Assembly: GCA_963082715.1 (NCBI GenBank)
Contig: OY720458.1
Coordinates: 18,439,730-18,503,729, forward strand
Source of the DNA: Harpalus rubripes
Taxonomy: Eukaryota; Arthropoda; Insecta; Coleoptera; Carabidae
Direction: 5' to 3'
DNA: 64,000 bases
A model generated the notes under the pieces. That model searched no databases and was not told where the DNA came from. It worked only from the letters and a program-made list of their open reading frames with translations. The translations under genes and the position numbers were made by a program. Of the stretch, positions 1 to 9,740 are shown piece after piece; positions within the stretch are counted from its first letter, which is position 1, and each line of letters opens with the position of its first letter.

Positions 1-375
1 CTAGAAGTAGATACAACCAATTATTACTTAAATTTAAATATTTCTTTTAAAAAGAAGAGACTAATATCGCAATTAAGAACGTGCAATAAAAAATACCCAA
101 GAATTATACATAATAATATTAAGTACACTTTAGAGGGCGAAAATATATGTACAGTTTGTAACTTTAAAGTCCAGGAAACTCTCTATCACTTCCTATTAGA
201 GTGTCCGAGATATATAAATATTAGAAACTTTTATTTACAAGATTATGTAAGACGTATTTCAGTAGAGTCAGAGCTTTATATACTACTAAAAAATTTTGAT
301 GCGCAAAAAGTAAATGCTTTATACTATTTCACAATAAATGCTTTAAAAATTAGAAGTTTCTATTTGAACGAATGA
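1..375 (+). CDS. C-terminal end of a non-LTR retrotransposon ORF2 (5' end outside window)
   Basis: Frame 1 is open from the first base to a TGA at 373-375, giving 124 residues with no start inside the window. It carries the Cys-x2-Cys ... His-x4-Cys pattern (ENICTVC, then HFLLEC about 20 residues later) found after the reverse transcriptase domain of Jockey/R1/I-type LINEs, where it is thought to bind nucleic acid. The reverse transcriptase core would lie to the left of the window. A long untranslated tail ending in a short tandem repeat follows, as expected for the 3' end of such an element. The clade is not resolved. The frame is intact, so the copy may be young. Confidence 0.7.
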   Translation, partial: LEVDTTNYYLNLNISFKKKRLISQLRTCNKKYPRIIHNNIKYTLEGENICTVCNFKVQETLYHFLLECPRYINIRNFYLQDYVRRISVESELYILLKNFDAQKVNALYYFTINALKIRSFYLNE

Positions 376-397
376 GGTAAATTCAATGCTTGCTCTT

Positions 398-830
398 ATT
401 CACTTAGAATTGATTGATTTCAATATACTTATGTGTATAAGTAAAAATAACTACTATATGGAAGTCGAGAATGTAAATATGTATGGTATGTTTAAATGGT
501 TAAACTTCTATAGATTATTATTGTTATTATTAATATATTACAATTGTACTTAAATTGCAAATGAATAGTGATAAGCTCATTTGATTATTTCAAACAATTT
601 GTTGATTACTCATATTCACTTAGAAACTATTTATTTCAATATAATTATGTGATGTGTATAAGTAAAAATAATAACTACTATATGAAAGTCGAGAATGTAA
701 ATATGTACGGGATGCTCAAATAGTTTAACTTTTATAATTATTATTGTTATCATTAATATATTACAATTGTACTTAAATTGCAAATGAATAGGGTTAGGTC
801 ATTTGCCTATTTTAAACAATTTTATTTAAT
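398..830 (+). repeat. Imperfect ~210-bp tandem duplication in the LINE 3' UTR
   Basis: Copy 1 (about 398-602) and copy 2 (about 616-830) share long stretches, including the same 'gtgtataagtaaaaataa' and 'aagtcgagaatgtaaatatg' segments and an ATTACAATTGTACTTAAATTGC block. They differ by scattered substitutions and small indels. The duplication lies just downstream of the LINE stop codon. Confidence 0.75.
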
Positions 831-1171
831 ACTGTCGATACGATATGTATAAAAGAAAAAGTAATAATTGATGTACATATGTACAGCATGTTTCATTACT
901 GTTGGGTGTTATTGGTATAAAATGCAAAGTTTTGGGTTCTGTTGTTTATCTTGTGAAATTTATTTAACAATCTCTGTGTGCTGTGTACAATAAAACAGTA
1001 ACAATTCAATGAATAGGTATAGATGTATAAATAAAATCGCACATAATTGTAGATACATTTTAAACGCAATTTATTTATATGTGTAAGATTTAATGTAAAT
1101 TAATATTTTGTCAACTCGTTTGTAAAAAAGTCTAAACTTTTATGCAAATAAATCTATCTATCTATCTATCT

Positions 1172-3523
1172 AGTCCCCTTTCTTAAGTATATGCTATATC
1201 TAAATTATATTTATAAAAAATAAATGAATATTACAACAATGTATTCTACATATTTTTTAATTGCAAGTGTATTTAAATTATTAAGTTTAATACAAGAAAT
1301 TTATATTGTAATAAAAACTACCTATTTGAAAACTACAGTGCTGGAATGATGGCCACTCTTCCGCTATTTGAATCCCTTTACTTCCATTATTGGTAGTAGC
1401 ATAGGGTTCATGAAGACCTTAATTAGGCCCTGAGTAGTACGAACCTCCTCCTAACACGCTATTTCTTATATATTTATAGTCTGTCTTTCAGTCGCCAATT
1501 AAAATTATATTCATATTTTGACGAATAACAAAAACTCCCTTATTTCCAAAGTATTTCAATTATATCATTTTATTTCTCTAATATTCATTAATCATATACT
1601 TTCGCTTTTTTACTAATTTCTCTTAATTCGATTGAGCTGGAATAACCTATTATTGTACTAATTTTTTTCGTATTTTTATCATTTTAATTAATAATTGTTA
1701 ACACCTAATCTATACCACCGTCGAAAAATTTCCCGCATTACTTAATAATATTTTAGTTATAATATTTAATATTAAAAAAATTGTTAATAAATAAAAATTT
1801 GGCAAACCCACATCTATACATTATAGTATATGCACATCATGTAGCCTGGCACCCTGGGAGGACCACCCTCTTCCCCAACTCCTTAGTCCGCCACTGCATT
1901 TATTTTTATTCATTTGTGCTCTAAAATTCTATACATAACAAAGCACGCTATTACCCTATAAAGTTTTACGGGGCAGATAATATATGAGAAAAACTTTTTT
2001 CCCATGTTAAACGCCTATATAGGTATGTCACGGATTCTCGTATTCATTCTGTATAGTCATTATTGAAATCTGCAGCAATGGAAAAGAAAAATTTGAACGA
2101 TATGTACAAAACGTAAATTTAGAATTAGAAGTTGAAAATAGAGGTGAGCGCACGCAATATTCAAAAACAATAGTTTTTCTAAGTATATAAAATTTTGAAA
2201 CACACCACATTTCATTAAAGAATGTATATGAAATATATTTAAAATAACTTGTATTCGGTGTCAGAACAAATTTAGATTCAACAAAAAGCAATTAAAATAC
2301 ATGGAACACGACCTATCCTAAAAATATTTATTAGGTTATTATAATCATGCCAAGTCTCAATATAATGCACTAATTACTACCTTTTAATGCTAAAATTAAG
2401 TCATACAATTATCAGTCTGTAGTTCTCAATTCTAATTTACAAAATTATTCAGTAATTCATTTCACAATTAATCAAAAAAATATTATTTTCATAATATTAT
2501 TTCCTATACCAAATATTTGAAAACCTGTTAATTTAAAATATAATATCACCATTAGCAGATCTAACAAGTAAAGAGAATAAATGATACATTTATAAAATTA
2601 TTTAATAATATAATTTGATTAAATCATTAAATTTAATATTAATTTTATTTCTCATTTCGCATTTATTTGTATTCTTCTACACGGAACTACAAATCAAAGA
2701 TAATTTTAGTCAAAAATTATTTTCGTGACTTAAAATGTTGTCACAATAAATTTTAGAAGTGAAGGATAATGAAGCATTTTGGGTGATAATTGAAATATAT
2801 ACGTTCAAAGAAATCTAAGTACCAAAAATATAACAATAATAATAGTTTATTTGCTTGTTATTTATTTATAAAATTTTACAAATGTGACAAAATAATTAAA
2901 GATATAACTAATTTTATGAACAAATGTATTAAAATATTTTGACTCATTATGTTAAAGAGTCGTATGTAATATGGATAAGAATATTTTTTCATGATGAAAC
3001 ATATTAAAACATAAAAATGACACTTAGAATCCTTTGAATTTAAATGTTCAATTATTCATTAATATTAAAATGTAGTATCTGGGTTATAATTAAATCTACC
3101 TCGTGCAAAATTAGCTGCAGTCTCCTTCGTATTTCATTTCCGGCAAGAATTTGAAATCTGAGGAAACGAACAACATCCTGTCTATGAAGCAGCTCATCGT
3201 TGTCCATAACCAAGCGATGTTCACAGCACGGAAGAAAATAAATGACTGCTTCGATTTATAGGTTTTACAAAAAGCGAGCAACAACCCTATACACATGTTA
3301 TTGTATTGACAATCCGATACCAATACTATCGTATTGATAGGATACAAATTTACTCAGTAATTTGTCATGATTTAAGGCTCAAAATTCTCTACTTTCATTT
3401 TACTATTATATTAAATATATGGAAAATAGTTCCGTGCAGAAAAAAATACTCACAAATCAACAACAAAATATTTATACTGAAAGCCATTTCTTTTAAAATT
3501 ATAATTTAAAAAAATCAAATATA
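1172..3523. other. Gene-poor AT-rich stretch with repeat fragments
   Basis: No convincing exon seen. About 1850-1905 is a GC-richer scrap that looks like repeat debris. About 1999-2056 (a segment ending 'attctcgtattcattctgtat') recurs on the plus strand at 30983-31034 and inverted at about 23887-23945, so it is a dispersed repeat. At 3111-3347 two overlapping minus-strand frames are open, but neither resembles a family I recognise. Confidence 0.5.
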
Positions 3524-3680
3524 TCATCACGGCATATTATCCATTGCTGGGTGTGTCAATCTGTTTTGTATACATCAGATTTCGGTAATGATGATATGTT
3601 CGTACCGTGGTGGCGTTTACCAGACGTCACCTCACGGTCTCTCATTACTGCCGTGGAGAGTGCACCACAGGAGTCACTTT
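3524..3680 (+). repeat. Dispersed repeat 'catcacgg' family, copy A (most complete plus copy)
   Basis: Begins CATCACGGCATATTATCCAT and ends near TGCACCACAGGAGTC. Related copies lie at 44146-44244 (+), 60287-60440 (-) and 61604-61714 (+). It is about 155 bp with no open frame and looks like a short non-autonomous element. I see no clear tRNA-type A and B boxes, so calling it a SINE would be a guess. Confidence 0.7.
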
Positions 3681-3891
3681 TCTGCGATTTGAAATTCGAA
3701 AAATAATTTTGGCGTCATTCGGGATAGAACCCAGTTCCCCAGATTTGTTAATTACAGAATATTAAATTAATTAATATTCCAGTATAAAGTTGCAACCCTC
3801 TTCCCAAATGTTAAAAACATTTTTAAAGAATGTCAATTTTTGCTCTATTTATCACGAATTGTAGGTAATGTATATAAGCACATAATAATAT

Positions 3892-4959
3892 TGTAACGTT
3901 TTTTTTATTTATTTGGGTGAAGTGTAAATATTAGACAATTATTACTAATTCAAATTAAATGTTTATTAAACTCTAATGAAAGTTACTATTACTAATATTA
4001 AATACTTATTAGAAACTAATTAAGACTAAAACTATAATTAACTAGATAACACTAACACTAACACTATTTATTTAACCAATTAACACTACTATTTATTTCC
4101 ACGATATTATTTATTTCACTACGCGTTCCAATCTTAGACTGCCGGTCTGTTGCAGATTCTTGTAGACTGTTTACGCGATATTTATATCACTTTATTTATA
4201 TCACTATATACTTATATCATGTTCAACTGTCCGCCTACCGACCTCCACAGCGTCTATATACTCAACTGACTCAACAGCGTCTGTATATTCAACTGCTCGG
4301 ACAGAAGTCACCTCTTTCACAACTCTGTATGTGTATTTATGTAGCTCTCTGTCTAACTTCCACAGCCTCAGTATCACCGACTCTCCGTATGACAAAATTC
4401 TTCAACACCACTGCCGAGTATTCACTTCCACTTGTCGTTACTGTCCCCGTATACCTAGCTTCCCAATACTCTTCAACACTACTGAGTATTCACTTTAACA
4501 GCTATTCCAGTATACCAGTAACTGCCAGACTCGCCGTTACTGTCCTTGCATACTATAGCTTCCCAATACTCGTCAACACTACTGAGTATTCACATCCACA
4601 GCTATCCCAATATATCAGTAACTTCCGAGTACCTACTCGACACCAACTGCATACGCTCACTACGATACTGCTGTGCTTCTCAACTCACTAACACTCTATG
4701 TCAACATGTCTATGTCTCTCCATGTAACTAACTAACTAGCATAGCTACGTCCCTTATATACAGCTGCCATTATTTTCTAGAACAGTCTAGAATATTCGAA
4801 CACATAATAACAATGAACACAAAAGATTCAGGCGACCGGAAGTAATTAAACACGTCGCGACCAGTCTGTTTACATCGGCCGGCTACTAGCGCGATTACGT
4901 CACCGCTATAAATAGACACTCGCTTACAGTGGCGGCGACGGCGGGCGTCCCATGTTGCA
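3892..4959 (+). mobile_element. Solo LTR (copy 1), TGTAACG...GTTGCA, about 1.07 kb
   Basis: Starts TGTAACGTTT and ends ...CATGTTGCA, with the 4-base direct repeat ATAT on each side, consistent with LTR retrotransposon integration. The first ~200 bp match the 5' part of a second copy at 51900-52891, and both share a diagnostic 'tatttatttgggtg' start and a C/T-rich middle. No coding domain lies beside either copy, so both look like solo LTRs left by recombination. A Ty3/gypsy-like origin is suggested only by the terminal sequence. Confidence 0.65.
4384..4640 (+). repeat. Three imperfect ~90-bp tandem units inside the LTR
   Basis: Units contain the recurring strings 'cttcaacactactgagtattcac' (shortened or varied) and 'cagtaactgcc...cgccgttactgtcc'. 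They create the open frames at 4329-4731, which are not genes. Copy 2 of the LTR has fewer units. Confidence 0.55.
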
Positions 4960-5266
4960 ATATAATAATTGTGATACACAATTATTTTTATTTGCGCTCT
5001 TGCTCTTGCATTTTATGTTGCAGCCTTTTCTAAACATAACGTAATCTTACCTTACCTCCGAGTTTTGTGCATTAGGTAAAGTTATATTAATTATATTAAT
5101 TTTTATTCTAAATAATACCACAGATTACCTATACTACCGTATACAGATGCGACACTCCCGAGTTTCGTTGGGGTTAATTCTGAACTGCGCAGATTGTTTG
5201 CGCACGGCATATTTCGTTAATAAAATGGCGTATTTTTATTGTGTCGTTGTCGTTTTCAATACAAAT

Positions 5267-5631
5267 ATGAAATATAAAAGCCACTGTGCCGTGAAATCGT
5301 GCAATAATTCACGATATAAAAATAAGGATATGTTTGTGTGTTTATAATTGTGATGTATGCAATAACTATGCTAACACGCCTTTAAATTTGGACAGTGCTT
5401 CTTTTTTCAGTCATTTTAAAGCGTATGAAAATAATTAAAGACGCTTTCGGTAATTCAGTTATGCCATGCAGTTCTTTTATATCCTATATGACAACCTTGA
5501 ACAATGTTTTTTTTTTAAATTTGGAAATTGTGACCATACAATCTAATGTAATTAAAAATGTTGCAAAGAAAATCAAAGAAATTGAATTTACCCATCCTTG
5601 TTGCGATAAATTTATACACTCAAATTCATAA
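5267..5631 (+). pseudogene. THAP-domain remnant of the transposon's own protein
   Basis: The frame at 5267-5347 reads MKYKSHCAVKSCNNSRYKNK and then stops. The Cys-x4-Cys-x-Asn start is the hallmark of a THAP zinc finger (C2CH), the DNA-binding domain of P-like transposases. The rest of the finger (Trp and Cys-x2-His) is not found in frame. The downstream frame 5395-5631 has no domain I can name. It is interpreted as decayed transposase, since it lies just inside a 39-bp TIR. Confidence 0.45.
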
Positions 5632-5741
5632 ATAGGAACTTCAAAACAATTGAAGGTAGTGGCTTATTCTTAGTTTTTTGTTTTGATTATAATGCGTACC
5701 TAATGTCGTAATTTACTTTATACATATGTTTTCATAAATAA

Positions 5742-6467
5742 TTCACTTTTTTTATAGGACATAGGAAATACAATGTTAAAATTTTCATTATGCGATAGTT
5801 CATTCCCTATGAATTTTAGAATAAAAGTGTAAATACAAAAAATGTTCAGGATTAAAAACTGCATCGAATAAGCTTCAATTTATTGATATAATTCGTTCCT
5901 GTCATGAGATAAACGTAACATAAAATTTATAATTTTTAGCTATTTACAGTGTGCCATGGAAAACAAAACATACAATTCAAACAGTCGTATTGTTTGAGTT
6001 TGACAGATGACATTTGTTATTGTCGTAAAGATTTAATAATTATTGCCTTCATTTAAATTATTTATCAGTAATTATGGATACATTAAATATCTCTGAAAAA
6101 AATTACGACAATATTAATGAGCTGAAAAATGCAATTGTTGAAGAATGTAATAATGTCATATTTACACAACTAAGTTATGTTCGACGGGAATTTTATGATA
6201 GATTAAGGCTAAGGTATTGTTTAGCAGTTGATGTGGATTTGTTTCCATGACACACTGTAAATAGCTAAAAATTATAAATTTTATTTTACGTTTATCTCAT
6301 GACAGGAACGAATTATATCAATAAATTGAAGCTTGTTCGATGCAGTTTTTAAATCTGAACATTTTTTGTATTTACACGTTTGTTCTAAAATTCATAGGGA
6401 ACGAACTATCGCACAATGAAAATTTTAACATTGTATTTCCTATGTCCTATAAAAAAAGTGAACACCC

Positions 6468-6469
<2 letters not shown>
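5742..6469 (+). mobile_element. Internally deleted Tc1/mariner (IS630) element with ~218-bp inverted arms
   Basis: 5742-5959 and 6244-6461 are near-perfect inverted copies. The right end finishes ...CACCCGG next to a TA run, as in Tc1/mariner elements that target TA. The left outermost bases are diverged. Between the arms only the C-terminus of a transposase remains (6074-6250). The element sits inside the THAP transposon of 5119-6869, so it is the younger insertion. Confidence 0.7.
6074..6250 (+). pseudogene. C-terminal fragment of an IS630/mariner-family transposase
   Basis: A 58-codon open stretch ending in TGA just before the right arm. It contains the pattern L-x2-A-I-x-E-E-C ... V-R-R-E-F-Y-D-R-L ... 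C-L-A-V-D, matching the C-terminal 'L..AI.EE ... VR..F..RL..CL.V.G' tail typical of insect Tc1/mariner-like transposases. The catalytic DDE part is absent. It reads from an ATG by chance and is not expected to make a functional protein. Confidence 0.55.

Positions 6470-6471
<2 letters not shown>

Positions 6472-6544
<73 letters not shown>
6472..6544. repeat. (TA)n microsatellite
   Basis: Uninterrupted TA run abutting the right end of the Tc1/mariner derivative. Confidence 0.95.
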
Positions 6545-6552
<8 letters not shown>

Positions 6553-6641
6553 TGAATTCTTTGTTTTTATATTAATATACATTTAAATAAAATAATATTT
6601 AGCTAAAAAAAACTTTCAAACAATAACTTCCTCTCTCGCTT

Positions 6642-6719
6642 CCTCTATTCGGATTCGAACTTGCTCCCTCAGTTCGAGTCTCTGAGGTTCCTGCGCCTTA
6701 ACCATCTCAGCTACAGGCC
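6642..6719 (-). repeat. tRNA-like sequence, probable SINE head
   Basis: On the minus strand it reads GGCCTGTAGCTGAGATGGTT, with an A-box-like TAGCTGAGATGG, followed about 40 bases later by a B-box-like AAGTTCGAATCC. The anticodon arm and the 3' acceptor strand do not pair with the 5' end, so this is not an intact tRNA gene. A tRNA-derived SINE or tRNA pseudogene embedded in transposon DNA is the best reading. Confidence 0.55.
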
Positions 6720-6869
6720 AAACTGTGCTATACGCATAGTTGTTGGATTTTGAATGAGCAAATTATTTCATTAAAAACATGGCCGTCAATAATATTTTCT
6801 GGAGACACTGACTTCAAAGGTACCGACAAAGAGTGTCGCATCTGGTTACGGTAGTATAAGTAATCTGTG

Positions 6870-7261
6870 ATAATACTATATTATGTACTTTTACATTCTT
6901 TGGAGCATTTATTAAAGACTTTGTAAACCCTCTGGCCGGGTTACATCTAGGCTAGACAATAAATCATAAATCATAAAAGTTATCAAATACTAAAAACTAA
7001 AAACTATCAAATCGTAAAAACTGTCAAATAACAAAAATTATCAAAAATTAAAATCTGTCAAATTTCCGATTTGACATCTGCCAATCCGTAAAAGCTTTCA
7101 AATAATAAAAGATGTTAAATATCAAAAGCTGTTAAATCTTAAATTTGAGACTTGCAAAATAGTAAAAACTATCAAGTAAAAACTGACAAATCTTTTTTTA
7201 AAAGTCCAAAATTCATTATTTTACAAATTAGCGCAAATAAAAATAATTATAGTGCATATAC
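6870..7261. other. AT-rich spacer with repeated 'atcaaataataaaa' phrases
   Basis: About 6955-7190 is built of degenerate short repeats of the type 'aaaaactatcaaat(a/c)' and 'aaaagctgttaaat', probably decayed minisatellite. No exon seen. Confidence 0.5.
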
Positions 7262-7826
7262 TGGGTGAATACTTGAAAACCAAGGATTTCAACATGTAAA
7301 ATCATACTTTCGTAATTTCCTGCTCTCCTAATTATTTTAGCTAGAAACGCTTCAAATAAAAATTGTAGAATGTAAGAGCATAATATTTTGCATCTGAATC
7401 AATAAGCAAAAGTAATTTTACATGTTTTGTAAGGTCAGAAATTGAAACAAATAAGCTAACAAATGAACAAATGTTTAACGTTTTATCTGTCAACTTAGGT
7501 TAATTTATTTTTATTAGGTATTATTTTTAATTTCTGTTCAAGAGAATAATTATCTATCACTTGAATAGAAACTAATCTAGCTTATTGACAGTTAAATCGC
7601 TAACATTTCTTAATTTTTAGTTTCAATTCCATGGCTATAGCTATTTTCGATATTTTCATACCTGATTTCTGCCGTTATTAAGCATGTAGTTTTTGCTTAT
7701 TGATTGTAATGCAAAATTATATTTTTCATTTGAAGCTATTATAGGTACTTAAAATAATTAGGGAAGCAGGAAATTACGAAAATATGGTTTTACATTTTAA
7801 AGTCCTATGTTCGGGTACTCAAGCTG
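7262..7826. mobile_element. Foldback/MITE element with ~150-bp inverted arms
   Basis: The left arm (about 7262-7412) and the right arm (about 7680-7826) are imperfect inverted copies, sharing for example TTTCGTAATTTCCTGCT and its complement at about 7768-7785. No open frame is present inside. Family not identified. Confidence 0.6.
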
Positions 7827-8431
7827 TAAATGCATAAAATGAGCAATTACTTACATTTTTCTTTAATTATAATAAAATTTTGTTTCCCTTAATTAAACGA
7901 AGTTAAGGTATTATAATCCTAAACAAGAATTATAATAATTATATGGACAACAAAGACATTTGTAATAGTAGATAGTAGTTAGGTATGGAATTTAAATCTT
8001 ATCATATCATAAGGTCATTAATGCTATAATGCTAATCATAATCATGGTATGGTGCTAATGAATTTCCCACACTCACACTGTTGCTGCGCGTAAACAAATT
8101 TAAATATTTTTGGAAAAATGTAATTAGGTAAAGAGCCGGATGATTTAATATTTGGAAGAGAATGTTTATGAGGGGGCTCCTTTGCGCAAAAAGGAACAGT
8201 TGTTTGTAATTAGTAACAGCAACAGAATAAAGTTTATTTTGAGCAAGGCAGGTGTAACGGAACGCATATAATAATTGCATTGGAGCGCGAGTTCACTGCC
8301 AAAAATTGCACATCCTTAATCAGGTACCAAACAAAAGGGATTGTTGTCAACCTGTCTGCCTACGTTCAACTCTACTAATATACAACTAAAGAAAACTTAG
8401 TAAACTATTTCGGGTGCAAACTTGGCACGCA

Positions 8432-9274
8432 TCAAATCAACGGCCATGACCGACAAAATACAGCTGATCGAACTGTCTTATGCATATCCATCAATTTCTG
8501 CACCGCACACAGCATAAGGAAAAAGTTGCGTGCTATCGATGCATCGAGGTTCTTCACTCCACAACAATATGTGCACTCAACTGACAAAACTTATAGTTTG
8601 TTGAGGATACATATTGATATTCAAACTTCCGCAAAGGCAATCATATATTTCTTTTTATGTATTCCTATCAAGCGAAATATTTTTTATTGATACGTCTAGC
8701 TGAATTGTAAGGTAATAAATACATTATTATATGTTCGGAAGCAGTCACGGAACTGGCATTTATATGATTAAATTATAAATTTCAAACTATATTTTATTAC
8801 CTTTGCGGGAAATAAATATAAGCGAAATAAATAAATTACCTGGTGTTACTAGTTTTTCTAATTTCGTAATGTATTCTATTTGTTTATTTTGATCTTCTTT
8901 TGGCTTAAAAGCGAAATAAGAAACTGTTCGCACTATGCTTATCACTTGATTCACATTCAAAGCTGCTTAGAAACAAAAATATTTTGACATTATTGTAATT
9001 ATTATAACCTTAAAAATATAAACAAATTATAAATCACATAAAAAAATATAACTAATTTTGAAAATATATAGTCTTAAAATATATTATACAGTATAATAAT
9101 TATATGTAAACCATATTTCAACATTTTACTTATATGGGATTCATAAATATACAATTTAACAATACGCGAGAAAAAACATGAATGCACATAAACAAACCAA
9201 AATATATAAATTGAATAAAATTATTGAAACTTACGGTCTTTTTCTTCAGACAACGGAGGCAAAAATACGTCCAT
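8432..9274 (-). CDS. Unrecognised three-exon gene, 104 aa, with a Cys-x2-Cys-Cys motif
   Basis: Exons (coding, minus): 9274-9235, 8965-8840, 8580-8432. All junctions are GT-AG and the frame is continuous: 40+126+149 nt = 105 codons including TGA. The acceptor of exon 2 could shift by 3 nt (8962) without breaking the frame. The protein starts MDVFLPPLSEEKD, has a charged helical middle (KPKEDQNKQIEYITKLEKL), then ECTYCCGV and a Met/Leu/Ala-rich helix, and ends CRSWPLI. No signal peptide or clear membrane segment. The Cys cluster could bind metal, but there are too few ligands to be sure. A poly(A) signal AATAAA lies about 195 bases past the stop (8234-8239). The start lies ~340 bp downstream of the p62 poly(A) signal, same strand. 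I do not recognise the family, and a longer isoform with further exons is possible. Confidence 0.55.
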
Positions 9275-9740
9275 AAGTACACTAATTACTTTTCCAAGTA
9301 ATTAATAAAGTAAAATACCGCTTAACTGTCAGACGCTGCAATGTTTTTACAAATACACAGATCTCCGACCGTCACTGCCGAATAAAATCATAGAACACCG
9401 AGCCAAATTTCCCACAGAGACTTGCTTGTAGCCAGCTCCACCTGTTACCTATCGTTAAAACCAGCTACTTTTCCGAGTTAGGCAAATATTTCAAATTTTC
9501 GACCCGTGAAATACTAATAATGTTGGCAACACACAATACAGTAACATAAACAGAAAAGTATGATAAGAGAATAACTACAATAATAAAAACGCTTTTAATA
9601 CAATATTTCTTTTTATTAAACACAATAAGTCATAAACCACCAACAATAATAGTGAAATACCAATACATAATACATTAGAATAATGGCTATATAACGCGTA
9701 GGAATGGTTTAAACTTTAAACACAGTCACCATGATTTGAA

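Larger units (their letters stand above)
1..1171 (+). mobile_element. 3' part of a non-LTR retrotransposon (LINE) with TATC-repeat tail
   Basis: The open frame at 1-375 is followed by about 770 bases of AT-rich 3' UTR that stops in a (CTAT)n run at about 1149-1171. A simple-repeat tail instead of poly(A) is typical of several insect LINE clades. The 5' part is outside the window. Confidence 0.6.
5119..6869. mobile_element. DNA transposon with 39-bp TIRs, THAP-type, 7-bp target repeat
   Basis: Left end CACAGATTACCTATACTACC and right end (reverse complement) CACAGATTACTTATACTACC; the match continues through GATGCGACACTC, about 39 bp with four mismatches. The element is flanked by the direct repeat ATAATAC (5112-5118 and 6870-6876). 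It holds a decayed THAP zinc-finger segment and has been invaded by a Tc1/mariner derivative, a TA microsatellite and a tRNA-like SINE piece. A P-element-like origin fits the THAP remnant, but the transposase core is gone. Confidence 0.7.

Noticed and set aside
3111..3347. Possible terminal exon on the minus strand; two frames open over the same bases
   Set aside because: The alternative frame (DNDELLHRQDVVRFLRFQIL) looks more protein-like, but there is no supporting upstream exon, acceptor choice or family match.
4329..4731. Ser/Thr-rich open frames of 120 and 61 codons
   Set aside because: Created by C/T-rich tandem units inside a solo LTR; the related LTR at 51900-52891 does not conserve the frame.
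6340..6555. Frame ending in a long Ile-Tyr run (similar one at 23501-23731)
   Set aside because: Translation of a TA microsatellite plus transposon arm.
6642..6719. Functional tRNA gene on the minus strand
   Set aside because: A- and B-box-like sequences are present, but the acceptor stem and anticodon arm do not pair.
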